A stretch of 19,595 nt of DNA from Candidatus Kapaibacterium sp. Its GTDB lineage: Bacteria > Bacteroidota > Ignavibacteria > Palsa-1295. This document shows positions 7,341 to 16,100 of this stretch, piece by piece. The notes under the pieces were generated by a model. It did no database searches and was not told the origin of the DNA. It worked only from the letters and a program-made list of their open reading frames with translations. Position 1 is the stretch's first letter. Each line of letters begins with the position of its first letter. Location: positions 1 to 19,595 of the forward strand of contig JANWLI010000001.1 in assembly GCA_025450975.1 (NCBI GenBank), written 5' to 3'. The position numbers were made by a program, and so were the translations under genes.

Positions 7341-7744
7341 GAACTCTCGCATTTCTTTCTTTGCTTTTTCTCCTTTCCTCCTGCGCCAAGCAACACCTCT
7401 ACCGCTTCCCCTCGGAGAACGAACGCAAGCAGTATAAGGTCGAGGACCTGAAGTGGAGCTACACTGGGACCATCCCCGACACCATCACCGTCACCGACGG
7501 CGATCACCTCTACCGTTTGCCCGTAAGCGACAAGACGAAACTTGAAGTCTACACGACATCAAGCGAAAAATACAGGTTTACCTTGCGATCGATCGTCATC
7601 ACACAGGGAGCGGAATTTCTCGGGTCGGACCAGATCTGGCGCGGCTATGACCAGCTTTCGCATGCAGAGCGAACCATTGGCATGCGCGAGATCGCACGAG
7701 TCGTCGTCGTCAGCGACGTCCCGGCAACTACCATTATCCCGTAG
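7337..7744 (+). CDS. Small lipoprotein of unknown function
   Basis: A 135-aa protein with a lipoprotein signal, LLSSC, Cys16 being the acylated residue. The mature part is beta-strand-rich and soluble: LYRLPVSDKTKLEVYTTSSE, then YRFTLRSIVI, and near the end TIGMREIARVVVV. I do not recognise a family. The ATG overlaps the stop of the propeptide-like gene by four bases (ATGA), so translation is probably coupled and the two are expressed together. The 3' end overlaps the convergent DUF1801 gene by 11 bases. Its place beside a lipoprotein protease suggests an envelope role, but nothing in the sequence shows one. Confidence 0.7.
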   Translation: MRTLAFLSLLFLLSSCAKQHLYRFPSENERKQYKVEDLKWSYTGTIPDTITVTDGDHLYRLPVSDKTKLEVYTTSSEKYRFTLRSIVITQGAEFLGSDQIWRGYDQLSHAERTIGMREIARVVVVSDVPATTIIP

Positions 7745-8165
7745 CCTTGCCGGATGCGCGGCACTGCGCAACACCCTGCCTCACGAGCTCTTCGAGGACC
7801 TTCGTATCTATATCTTCAAGCTTGTTGATGTACAGGCATCCGACGCCAGTCTTATGCTTGCCTAGCTTCTTCAAGAGATCGGGGTAGCGATTCACTCCTG
7901 CCGAGAGATACACAGTAATGTTCGCCTTCCGCGGAGAAAATCCGGTAATAAACCATGTTCCTTCCCGGCCACTTTTCCCTTTGTACGGCAACTCGCCAAA
8001 GCCAATGATCGACGCGCCCCACATCTTCGGCTTCTCCTTCGTGACCCGCTGCAGCATCTTCAGGATGGCATAGCCATCTTCGCGCTTCTTCTCATCGCTC
8101 ACGCTCTCAAGAAATTTCTCGACGCTGGCTTCGTTCTTCTTTGTCTTTAACTCGGCGGTTGCCAT
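7734..8165 (-). CDS. DUF1801 (YdhG-like) family protein
   Basis: A 143-aa cytoplasmic protein matching the DUF1801 fold over nearly its full length. MWGASIIGFGELPYKGKSGR, then WFITGFSPRKANITVYL, LLKKLGKHKTGVGCLYI and a C-terminal helix are family hallmarks. Members include proteins annotated as iron-chaperone-like (frataxin-like fold), but most have no known function, so no reaction is assigned. It is the last gene of a minus-strand set: its ATG follows the kinase-like stop codon after 2 bases, and a GGAG precedes it inside the kinase-like gene. The 3' end overlaps the convergent lipoprotein gene by 11 bases. The C-terminal RASGKATG looks like an unstructured tail. Confidence 0.9.
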   Translation of the reverse strand: MATAELKTKKNEASVEKFLESVSDEKKREDGYAILKMLQRVTKEKPKMWGASIIGFGELPYKGKSGREGTWFITGFSPRKANITVYLSAGVNRYPDLLKKLGKHKTGVGCLYINKLEDIDTKVLEELVRQGVAQCRASGKATG

Positions 8166-8167
8166 AC

Positions 8168-8692
8168 TTAACGCTCCAGAAAATATTTCTTGAACTCTGC
8201 AAGCTCCTGCAGTTCGTTTTCGACATACTTCGCAAATACCCGTTCGCCAACCTGCGATCGCAATGCTGAAATGCCAACATCGATCAGGCGAATGCCCGTA
8301 TCTGTCAGGAACACATTATCGTAGGGAAGCCCGCGTTCCGAGGACGGGCGCTTGATGTCGTGATGGACAAAACCTTGTGCATGAAGTTGCTTCAATTCAT
8401 CGGCAAATACTTCAAATAGGATCTCTCGCTTTTCTACTTCATACGTACGATAATCAAGAGGATACAGTCTCTCCATCACGAGCATTTCCGATCCGGTTTC
8501 GGCATGCTGTTCGATCCGAAGAAATCGAACGACCAGATCGTTGATGCCATTGGCAAACCTCATCTTCTCCGCCTCAGACCCAAGATCGCTTCGTGTATCA
8601 CCGCTAAAGAGCTTTCCACACTCCGTATCCGAGAGCGCGACAACAACATTGTTCTCACCGCTGGAAAGTTTATGCTGGTAATACTTTTGCAT
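8168..8692 (-). CDS. Minimal protein-kinase-like protein, 174 aa
   Basis: The core kinase motifs are visible in a very short chain. Lys27 (CGKLF) suits the ATP-binding lysine, and Glu40 or Glu42 the helix-C glutamate. MERLYPL (73-79) is a hinge-like segment. HHDIK (110-114) with Asp112 is the catalytic loop, Asn126 fits the metal-binding Asn after an insert of several residues, and DVG (138-140) replaces DFG. A canonical glycine loop is not seen; NNVVVAL stands in its place. The substrate could be a protein or a small molecule. The C-terminal lobe is much reduced, ending ELAEFKKYFLER. Its ATG overlaps the stop of the Fe-S oxidoreductase gene (TAATG) and the DUF1801 gene follows after 2 bases, so the three genes form one operon. 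A phage or plasmid origin is not indicated by its surroundings. Confidence 0.75.
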   Translation of the reverse strand: MQKYYQHKLSSGENNVVVALSDTECGKLFSGDTRSDLGSEAEKMRFANGINDLVVRFLRIEQHAETGSEMLVMERLYPLDYRTYEVEKREILFEVFADELKQLHAQGFVHHDIKRPSSERGLPYDNVFLTDTGIRLIDVGISALRSQVGERVFAKYVENELQELAEFKKYFLER

Positions 8693-10845
8693 TACCTCAC
8701 AACCTCCAGCACGATCTCCGCAATATCTCTTACACGCACATGATCACCGGCTTCCTTCGTCTTCACGCCGTCGGAGAGCATCGTCATGCAGAACGGGCAG
8801 GCTGAGGCGATCGTCTCAGAACCTGTTGCGATGGCTTCTTCCGTACGTTCGATGTTGATGCGTTTGCCTTGCGTTTCTTCCATCCACATCTGTCCGCCGC
8901 CGGCGCCACAGCAGAGGCCTTTCGACTTCGTGCGCTCCATCTCGACGATCTCCAGTCCCGGGATCGACTCCAGCGTCGCACGCGGAGCATCGTAAATATC
9001 GTTCGAGCGGCCGAGGTAGCACGAGTCATGATACGTCACACGCTGCTCGAGATCTTTCGTGATCACGAGATCGCCCTTCGCAAGCATTTGCTGGACGAAC
9101 TCCGTATGGTGCACAACTTCATAGTTGCCGCCAAAATCGCCCCACTCGTTCTTGATCGCATTGAAGCAGTGCGGACATGCCGTCACTACCTTCGTGATAT
9201 TATAGCGGTTGAGCGTCTCGACATTGTCCTTGATCAGCGTCTGCGCAAGATACTCATTACCCATTCTCCGCGCCGGATCGCCCGTACACTTTTCTTCGGT
9301 ACCCAATATCCTGAAATTCACCCCTGCGATCTGCATCAGCTCTGCAAATGCACGCGAAATACTCTTCGCCCGCGCATCGAACGAACCTGCACAGCCGACC
9401 CAGAAGAGAATGAGATCTTCCTTCTTTTCTGCTTCCGGCTTCGCAGCATATTCGGCCATCGTCTCGATGCCCATACCATGCGCCCACTCCGCACGCTCGC
9501 TCGGACTGAAGGCCCACGGCGAATAATTATTCTCCATCGAGCTAAACGATGCCTGCAACTCCGGTGGGAAGTCCGCTTCCATCATGACAAGATTGCGGCG
9601 CAGATCGACGATCTCATCCACATGCTCGATCATCACCGGACATTCCTGCATACACGCCTGGCACGTCGTGCACTGCCACAGCATCTCCGCAGGAATGTAG
9701 TCGCCTATAAACTTCTTCGACTCAACGTCTTCTTTCTTCAGCCGCGGCTGCGTGCCAAGTAATGTTCCGGTTACGCCTCCCTTAACTTCGACAACTGCTT
9801 CCTCATGAGTCGCATGTGCTGCTTGCGTGCCATAGCCTCCGCTCCAGGCAGCCTGCATGCCCGTCTCCCACGACTCAAATCCAAACTTGTTCTCCGCAAG
9901 CATGTACGGCGCCTTGTCGATCATGCGCTCGCGCGTCGCGACGATGATCCACCGAGGATCGAGCACCTTACCGGTAATATTGGCAGGACACACCGACGTA
10001 CACCTGCCACAATGCGTACATGTATCGCCATCAAGCAGCTGCTTCCACGAGAGATCTTCGATATCCTTGGAGCCGTACTGTGTCAGCGTCTCATCCTCGA
10101 AATTAATCGGCTTCAGATAATTCTTTTTCCTCAGATCGGAAAGGAAGACGTTCGGAATGGACGTCATCACATGCAAGTGCTTCGAATACGGCAGGTAGTT
10201 CATGAAGCCAAGCACGCCGATAATATGGATCCACCAGAAAATTTCGAATGCTGCTTCTGTCTTTTCACAAGCACAGAAAAATCCTGAGACTGCCGCAGCT
10301 AACGGACGTACTTCATGCGCATACTGCCCGCCGACTGCGATACGTGTCGCATTGGTCAGCGTCAGCGAAATAACGATCGCTGCAATCGCATACAGCACGA
10401 TCGACGCATCCTTCTTTTCCTCTGCATCACCCTGCAGGCGTTTTACCTTCGTCACGTTTCTTCTCCACCAGGCAAAGATGACGGAAAAGACGATCAGCGC
10501 TACAAAGACATCCTGCGACACTGTGATCACCGAATAGACCGGACCAAGAAACGAGAGCGAGAACGTACCCAGAATGCCCTCGCCGATCGACTCGATCACG
10601 GCAAAGAGCAGCACGATAAAGCCCCAGAAGATGAACGCATGGATCGGCCCGGCGACCGGATCGCGCATGATCTTCGACTGGCCGATGGCAATCACAAACG
10701 TGCGTTTCAGGCGCTCCGTCAGGTTGTCAAAACGGTTTGTCCACTTGCCAACGCGCAAAAAGTCGATGATACGCTTAATATTGTAGCCGACGCCTGCAAA
10801 GGCCACGACCAACACAACGAGAAATATTGCAGTCTTAAGGGTCAT
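8692..10845 (-). CDS. Membrane-bound Fe-S oxidoreductase, NarI/HdrD fusion (EMO-type, DUF224/CCG)
   Basis: A 717-aa protein. Residues 1-230 form a NarI-like membrane domain with about five helices; His69, His207, His223 and His225 are candidate heme b ligands. Two [4Fe-4S] sites follow: Cys276/279/282/286 and Cys392/395/398/402. Two CCG domains come last: Cys485, Cys520, Cys557/560 and Cys609, Cys645/646, Cys683/686, as in heterodisulfide reductase HdrD. Proteins with this layout are proposed to pass electrons between electron-transfer flavoprotein and menaquinone (EMO) in fatty-acid or branched-chain acid oxidation. The electron donor here is inferred, since no etfAB genes are in the window. 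It heads an operon with the kinase-like and DUF1801 genes. A TATTTTTG box lies 23 bases before the ATG, and there is no Shine-Dalgarno. Length and motifs are complete. Confidence 0.88.
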   Translation of the reverse strand: MTLKTAIFLVVLVVAFAGVGYNIKRIIDFLRVGKWTNRFDNLTERLKRTFVIAIGQSKIMRDPVAGPIHAFIFWGFIVLLFAVIESIGEGILGTFSLSFLGPVYSVITVSQDVFVALIVFSVIFAWWRRNVTKVKRLQGDAEEKKDASIVLYAIAAIVISLTLTNATRIAVGGQYAHEVRPLAAAVSGFFCACEKTEAAFEIFWWIHIIGVLGFMNYLPYSKHLHVMTSIPNVFLSDLRKKNYLKPINFEDETLTQYGSKDIEDLSWKQLLDGDTCTHCGRCTSVCPANITGKVLDPRWIIVATRERMIDKAPYMLAENKFGFESWETGMQAAWSGGYGTQAAHATHEEAVVEVKGGVTGTLLGTQPRLKKEDVESKKFIGDYIPAEMLWQCTTCQACMQECPVMIEHVDEIVDLRRNLVMMEADFPPELQASFSSMENNYSPWAFSPSERAEWAHGMGIETMAEYAAKPEAEKKEDLILFWVGCAGSFDARAKSISRAFAELMQIAGVNFRILGTEEKCTGDPARRMGNEYLAQTLIKDNVETLNRYNITKVVTACPHCFNAIKNEWGDFGGNYEVVHHTEFVQQMLAKGDLVITKDLEQRVTYHDSCYLGRSNDIYDAPRATLESIPGLEIVEMERTKSKGLCCGAGGGQMWMEETQGKRINIERTEEAIATGSETIASACPFCMTMLSDGVKTKEAGDHVRVRDIAEIVLEVVR

Positions 10846-10868
10846 GCGGAAATTCGAAGTACAGTTAA

Positions 10869-10876
10869 CAAAAATA
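10869..10876 (-). promoter_or_regulatory. TAnnTTTG box upstream of the Fe-S oxidoreductase operon
   Basis: TATTTTTG on the minus strand matches the Bacteroidota -7 consensus and lies 23 bases before the ATG at 10845, in a 52-base divergent gap. No -33 TTG is visible. The P-loop NTPase gene starts 22 bases away on the other strand, so any promoter of that gene must overlap this one. Confidence 0.35.
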
Positions 10877-10897
10877 CGGCGTAGTTGTTAGCCTTAC

Positions 10898-11425
10898 ATG
10901 CCGCGCATCATCATTATCGGCAACGGCGGAACAGGTAAATCGACACTCGGCGACTTCCTCTCGCGTGAACTTGCCATTCCTGTCACTCACCTGGACCAGC
11001 TCTCCATGCGGCCGGGCTGGCAGTATGTGCCGGAGCATGAATTTGTCGAGAGGCTTCAGAGCGTCCTCACCGAGCCTACCTGGATCGTCGAAGGTTGGTC
11101 ATTCCATTCGACAATGCAGATGCGCATGAAGGCCGCCAACGTCATCATCCATCTCGATTATCCGGTCTGGTATTGCTACTGGAATGCGCTGAAGCGACAT
11201 ATCCGCTACACGTTCAAACAGAATCCTTACGACCCGCCGAACAGCCCCATCTGGAAAAAGACAAAGAAAATGGTGAAGGCGATGTGGCGCGTGCATAAGA
11301 TCTACGAACCGGAAGCAAGAAAATGGCTACAGGAAATCTCGCATGCTAAAGTCTTTACCTTCTATTCGAGAAGAGAGTTAAGGCGAATGCTCAAGGTTTG
11401 GAAGGAAGAGGGGTTTACATTATAA
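10898..11425 (+). CDS. FlaR-like P-loop NTPase (adenylate-kinase-like, 'DNA topology modulation' family)
   Basis: A 175-aa soluble protein. GNGGTGKST (8-16) is a Walker A motif directly after the first beta strand. LDQLSMRPGW and then WIVEGWSF match the small AAA-type nucleotide-kinase-like family annotated as topology modulation protein FlaR. Family members look like nucleotide or shikimate kinases, and the topology role rests on old genetic evidence, so the substrate is unknown. The C-terminal half is rich in Lys, Arg and Trp. The gene is divergent from the Fe-S oxidoreductase operon with only 52 bases between starts, and appears to be a single-gene unit. The hairpin at 11441-11477 follows 15 bases after the stop. 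Confidence 0.8.
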   Translation: MPRIIIIGNGGTGKSTLGDFLSRELAIPVTHLDQLSMRPGWQYVPEHEFVERLQSVLTEPTWIVEGWSFHSTMQMRMKAANVIIHLDYPVWYCYWNALKRHIRYTFKQNPYDPPNSPIWKKTKKMVKAMWRVHKIYEPEARKWLQEISHAKVFTFYSRRELRRMLKVWKEEGFTL

Positions 11426-11435
11426 CTCCCTTCCC

Positions 11436-11477
11436 GGTAAAAAGGAGAGAACCAGGCATTGCCCAAGCCTCTCCTTT
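11436..11477 (-). terminator. Intrinsic terminator, mainly minus strand
   Basis: AAAGGAGAG (11441-11449) pairs with CTCTCCTTT (11469-11477), and inner GGC/GCC pairs extend the fold. On the minus strand the stem is followed by TT and then ACC, giving a T5 run with the stem end, which suits the secreted-protein gene ending at 11549. It is also close behind the plus-strand NTPase gene and may serve both, though the plus-strand tail (GCATGG) is poor. Confidence 0.65.
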
Positions 11478-11548
11478 GCATGGAAGAAGGTCGGGGTGAG
11501 CGCACGCAACGGTTCGACGTTGAACTAGACAGGAAGCGTGCCCCGAAT

Positions 11549-12142
11549 TCACTGCAGAAAAATCAGCACATTGTAATAAGCATTGGCCGGCATTGCGATT
11601 GTCGTATCGGCATTGATGACCATCCACTTAGACCTGGCCACATTATAGACTACAGCAGCAGGCTGTTTATTAGTGGTAGTACTCCCTGAATGATGAACAT
11701 AATGCTGGACAAACAGCAATGCATTCGGATTGCCGTTACAAAGCAGATGATCGATCTCCGAGCCGTACGAGACAACGCGGTTAGCCGAGTTGGTGACATG
11801 AGTAAATGCAGGCCTCGTACCTGAAACTCTAATGGCTCCATTAATAGCAAGTGCTGTTCCTGGTCCGGTACCTGCGTAAGTAGCATTGACTCCGCAGCCC
11901 GTACGACTGCTCGTGATTCCCGATACACCGATGCCAGGACCAGTCGTACTCGTTGCAGTGCCGACAACTCCCGTTCCGGTAACGGTCTGCCCTTCGAGCC
12001 CTCCGCCGCTGCCGGCATTGGTTACTTTAATGAGCGGTTTGGTACTGTTGGCGATATCCCCATACGGCAGCACAAGCTGCGCAAACGATACGGAGGCGAG
12101 CACGGTCATGCAGACAGCTGCAAGGAGCTTGAAAGTATTCAT
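11549..12142 (-). CDS. Secreted protein with glycine-rich repeat and C-terminal beta module
   Basis: A 197-aa exported protein. MNTFKLLAAVCMTVLASVSFA is a clear signal peptide ending AxA-like before Gln22. Residues about 44-108 are a glycine-rich repeat (GLEGQTVTGTGVVGTATS, then GPGIGVSGITSSRTGCG) of the kind seen in fibre- or collagen-like surface proteins. Residues about 138-195 (NPNALLFVQHYV, then PAAVVYN, SKWMVINAD and MPANAYYNVLIF) resemble a small module found, often repeated, in secreted proteins of many bacteria, with a typical NPNAxxxVTxNW start. No enzyme motif or T9SS sorting domain is seen. It probably serves as a surface or matrix protein. It lies 69 bases downstream of uppP on the same strand. 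A TATATTCG, one base off the promoter box, lies in that gap. A terminator follows at 11436-11477. Confidence 0.7.
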   Translation of the reverse strand: MNTFKLLAAVCMTVLASVSFAQLVLPYGDIANSTKPLIKVTNAGSGGGLEGQTVTGTGVVGTATSTTGPGIGVSGITSSRTGCGVNATYAGTGPGTALAINGAIRVSGTRPAFTHVTNSANRVVSYGSEIDHLLCNGNPNALLFVQHYVHHSGSTTTNKQPAAVVYNVARSKWMVINADTTIAMPANAYYNVLIFLQ

Positions 12143-12211
12143 AGTTCGAGAAGGTAGTGAAGTGGCGAATATACGTGTCAGATCTCGGAGGCTCGGGCGT
12201 CCGGCGATCGG

Positions 12212-13021
12212 TTAGATAGCCAACACTACGAGAATGATGATTCCCGCAATGATCCGATACACACCGAACCAGTTAAAGTTATGCCGATGCACATAGCGGA
12301 TCAACCACTTCACGACAGCGATCGCGCTGATAAACGCTACGGCAAACCCAGTACCAAGCGTCATGAGAAAATCTTCCGTGAGCAGGTCGCGATACTTTAG
12401 CATTTCATATCCGGAGGCCGCAACCATGATCGGAAAGGCGACGAGAAAACTGAACTCCGTCGCTGCGTGCCGCGAGAGGCCGCCTGCGTAGCCGCCCATG
12501 ATCGTTGCACCCGAACGTGAGACGCCCGGGATGAGCGAGAGCACTTGCGACAAACCAACGACAACCGCATCGCCAAGCGTCATCGAATCGATCCCTCTCC
12601 CACCTGCACGCGCTGAGAGAGACTTCTCCAATACCAGGATCAACACGCCGCCAACGATCAGGCTGATCGCGACCGTAAGCGGCGAGAATAGATACTCCGT
12701 GATCGCATCGTGAAAGAGATAACCAATGATCGCTGCAGGAAGAAACGCCACGATGAGATTATTACGAAGCTTTCCCGCTTCCGAACCCGGACTCTTAGCA
12801 AACAGACTTGACACTAACTGCGTCCGATACAAAAAACCGATCGCCAGGATCGCACCGAGCTGGATAACCACTTCGAAGAGCTCTGCCCGGTCTGCGCCGA
12901 CCTGCTCATGAAAACCAAGCCAGTGATCGAAGACGATCAGGTGGCCGGTCGATGACACTGGAATGAATTCCGTCAGTCCCTCGACAAGCCCGAGAAGAAT
13001 ACTGGTGAAGAATGTGGGCAT
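12212..13021 (-). CDS. uppP: Undecaprenyl-diphosphatase UppP (BacA)
   Basis: A 269-aa polytopic membrane enzyme that removes a phosphate from undecaprenyl diphosphate, recycling the lipid carrier for peptidoglycan and other glycans. GLVEGLTEFIPVSSTGH (11-27) and PGVSRSGATI (165-174) are the two family signatures, with Glu14/Glu18, His27 and Arg169 as the active-site residues. The length equals that of typical family members. Loss of the enzyme raises bacitracin sensitivity in other species. It lies 81 bases downstream of the M4 protease gene, behind a terminator. A TAATTTTG box ends only 7 bases before the ATG, so the transcript could be leaderless or nearly so. No Shine-Dalgarno is present. 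Confidence 0.97.
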   Translation of the reverse strand: MPTFFTSILLGLVEGLTEFIPVSSTGHLIVFDHWLGFHEQVGADRAELFEVVIQLGAILAIGFLYRTQLVSSLFAKSPGSEAGKLRNNLIVAFLPAAIIGYLFHDAITEYLFSPLTVAISLIVGGVLILVLEKSLSARAGGRGIDSMTLGDAVVVGLSQVLSLIPGVSRSGATIMGGYAGGLSRHAATEFSFLVAFPIMVAASGYEMLKYRDLLTEDFLMTLGTGFAVAFISAIAVVKWLIRYVHRHNFNWFGVYRIIAGIIILVVLAI

Positions 13022-13028
13022 GAGGCTG

Positions 13029-13036
13029 CAAAATTA
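13029..13036 (-). promoter_or_regulatory. TAnnTTTG box immediately before uppP
   Basis: TAATTTTG followed by CAGCC on the minus strand matches the Bacteroidota -7 consensus. It lies 7 bases before the uppP ATG and just after the M4-gene terminator. If functional, transcription would begin at or within a few bases of the start codon. No -33 TTG is visible. Confidence 0.3.
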
Positions 13037-13041
13037 CGCCG

Positions 13042-13075
13042 AAAAGAAAAAAGCGACTCCTAGAAAGCCGCTTTT
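13042..13075 (-). terminator. Intrinsic terminator after the M4 protease gene
   Basis: On the minus strand AAAAGCG pairs with CGCTTTT across a 13-base loop that can also pair CT with AG, and the stem runs into TTTTTTCTTTT. It starts 27 bases after the protease stop codon and separates that gene from uppP. Confidence 0.8.
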
Positions 13076-13102
13076 CCCACGTCATGGAATGATCTCTCAG
13101 AG

Positions 13103-16100
13103 TCACTCAATAACTAACTTTGTAAATGCCTGATGCTCACCATCGGTCACCCGGACCAGATATGCTCCCGAAGCGAGAGCGCTTAGGTCCAGATCGATCG
13201 CCGATGCGCCGGCTGAAGTGCCCGGTACAACTCTCGTGTATTCAGTAGCGCCAAGCATATTGATCACCTCGATGCTCACATTTGCAGCACGTTCTACAGA
13301 GAACTTCACTGTCGTACGACCATTAGTCACACTTGGCACAACTTCAACTGACTTGAAGAAGTGATCGGTCTCGCCTTTGACGTCGGCCGAGCCGCCAAAC
13401 AAGAACCAGTGCGGATTGAAGACAGCCTGGTCAAACGAGAGGAAGCTCACTTGGCCATTTGTTCCATCGAAAAAGCAGATCGCTTTATTCGCCGCAGAGG
13501 TAAAGCAGATGTAACGGTCGTTCGGCGAAAAACTTGGACGATCTGCATCGAGAAGGGGGTTGCCACCGAGCGTCAGGTTGGTAAGACCAAGAGCAAAAAT
13601 ATCTCCTGATTCAAACTCGCCGATCCACACATCGCTTGACGATCCATCGATCACATTAAATGCGATCATATCCGGATCTGTCTTCGAGTAGGTGACATTC
13701 CCAATGCTAATACCCTCCGGCTGCGAAGGCACGAGACTATAGATCTTTTCCGTCGTGAAGTTGATCTCATACATGCTCCAGTAGTCGACCGATCCGCCAA
13801 ACGCAAAATTTTCTTCGTTATAGGCGTCGAAGGCAATGCGCTGATCGTTCTTATTCGGCGACCAACTCATCACATCCGGATACTGGATCGTCTCCTCGGC
13901 ACCCCCATCCGGTGTTTCCGGAAGCAAGGGGATCGTAAAGATCTTATCACCATCGAAGATATAGATGTTCGGATCGTCGACGTAGGAGGAAACCAGCGAA
14001 ACATATTCACCATCAGGCGAGATGCTTGCATTCCAAATATCGCCGTCTTGCTGGATCTTAAGATTAGGAAAGAATAACACGGGATTCGTCTGGTCCACCA
14101 AATCAACAAATGCCAAGTGCCCCGTTGGGGTTACGAACCAAATACTGTTACCCGAACGAGGAGCCGAAAGCTGGCAACGGTCCATATTGCCGTTGACTTC
14201 CGTTACACGAGCGATCGCAGCCTGATCGCCGAAGTAGCCACCTTGGAGTGTTGACGGTGCAATAAAACCAATATGCCTATCATCTCCAATGAAGGTAATT
14301 AAGTCTAAGCCTCCCGTTTGCACCGGCACATCATCCTCATTCGGATTTGACGGCGGGCCGCCAATACCGACTGTGGCGAATGCATTGCTCACTGCCTGCA
14401 TCTCCGCGCTGCCGTCGCCATGCAGATCTTTCGCAGCAGTCTCACAAGCAATGCGACAATCGATGAACTGGCTGTTGCGCGTGAGGTACGTCGTCAGCGC
14501 CTTATAGTAGATCTGCTGCGCCTTTGCGCGGCCGAGCGCATTGATGATGATCCCTGCTGCACGATTCGGAATGCCGCTATTAATATGCACGCCGCCGTTA
14601 TCCTGATTGATCGCCAGCGTCCGAAACTCGTTCATGTGCGCAGGCAGCGGATCGAGTGCATTCGGATCGGCAGGATTCTCCAGGTTGCGCAAGCACGACC
14701 CTTTACCCGGCTGAATCACATCTTCGCCAAGCAGTAAGTCGTTATCATCGACAAACACGCCGAAGACATCGGAGAACGACTCGTTGAGTGCACCCGACTG
14801 AAACTCATAGATAAGATCTGCAGAATTTCCCGTCACTCCATGCGTCATCTCATGCGCTGCAACATCGAGTGAGCCTGCAAGCGGCTTGAAGTTCGCATCG
14901 CCATCGCCGTAGAGCATGAGCTTACCATTCCAGTACGCATTGCCCATCGACTGATTGTTCTCCGTGACGTGGACGATGGACATGATCGTGCCGTTCTTGC
15001 CGTCGATCGCATTGCGCGTGAACGTGCTACGATAATACTCATAGCATACAGCCGTATTCGCATGTGCCGACACTGCTGCCGCATCACTCCACGCGTTGTT
15101 CGACGACGTCAGATGGAAAAGCTGTGCATCGTTCGATGCATCTTTATTCTTGAGGTCGAGCGTAAGTCCGCCGCCCTTCAAATCGTTCGGTGGCACCGAG
15201 CCGCCTGCGTTGAAGCTCGCAAGATCGGCTACCATATAGTGCTGGTTATCGGAATGCTGGTACGTTCTGAAGTTGCGCGTAGCACCGTTAAGATCGGTCC
15301 CGGTCGCAGTATTAAATCCCGCGAGCGGCATCATTTGCTTGCCACCCATCGTGCTCGCAGCATGAAACGCAGATACACCAACGGGATGCGACTCGTCTGT
15401 CGGCAGGATAGAGCAATGTAGAGCAGTCCGGCGCATGATCTCGCCGCTCGTTGCATCGACAAAGTACCGATAGTGCTCGTTGAGACTCGGATGAACGTCA
15501 ACCTCGTACGCTAGACGAAGCGTACGATTCTCTGGAAACAGGACAAGCGTCGCAGTCGGATCGTCGATGTGAAGTTTTACTTTTGTCGCAGGATCTATGT
15601 GTGCCCACTTGCCTGATGCCTTCAGGTCTTCGATCGCACGGAGCGTGGCATACTCGCCGCGTACTGATGGGATAACATTTGCGCCAGCAGGCGTCGGCTC
15701 ATAGGTGCCATTAACCATCACCGGCTCACCACTCTTGTCGAAATGCACATATAGATCGCGCTTCCACACCGGCACACCATTATAGAGTTGCTTAAAGCGA
15801 AGATGCCGCTTCCCCTGCTCGTCAACATTCTCACTTTCGAGGATAAACTCCAGCCTCGGATCGGCTATACGCAGAATATCTTTCAACTCGAACAGACGAT
15901 CGACGACCGGCTTCACTGCCTGCGTCTTTTGTCCGGACTCGCTGCCGATACGCCACATCCAGTTCACGCTGCCGTTCTCAGCGCGCAGCACTTTCCACAG
16001 TATCGTCGAATTCCCATTTCCTGGCGAGCGCTCGAGCGTACCCTGCCCGATAACACCGAGTGGCTGGCGATGCGCCTTGCCCATATACTGCGCTCCGCGC

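Noticed and set aside
8869..9762. Long plus-strand frame (297 codons) opposite the Fe-S oxidoreductase
   Set aside because: It is a shadow of the real gene, with an Arg/His/Leu-rich product and no recognisable motif.
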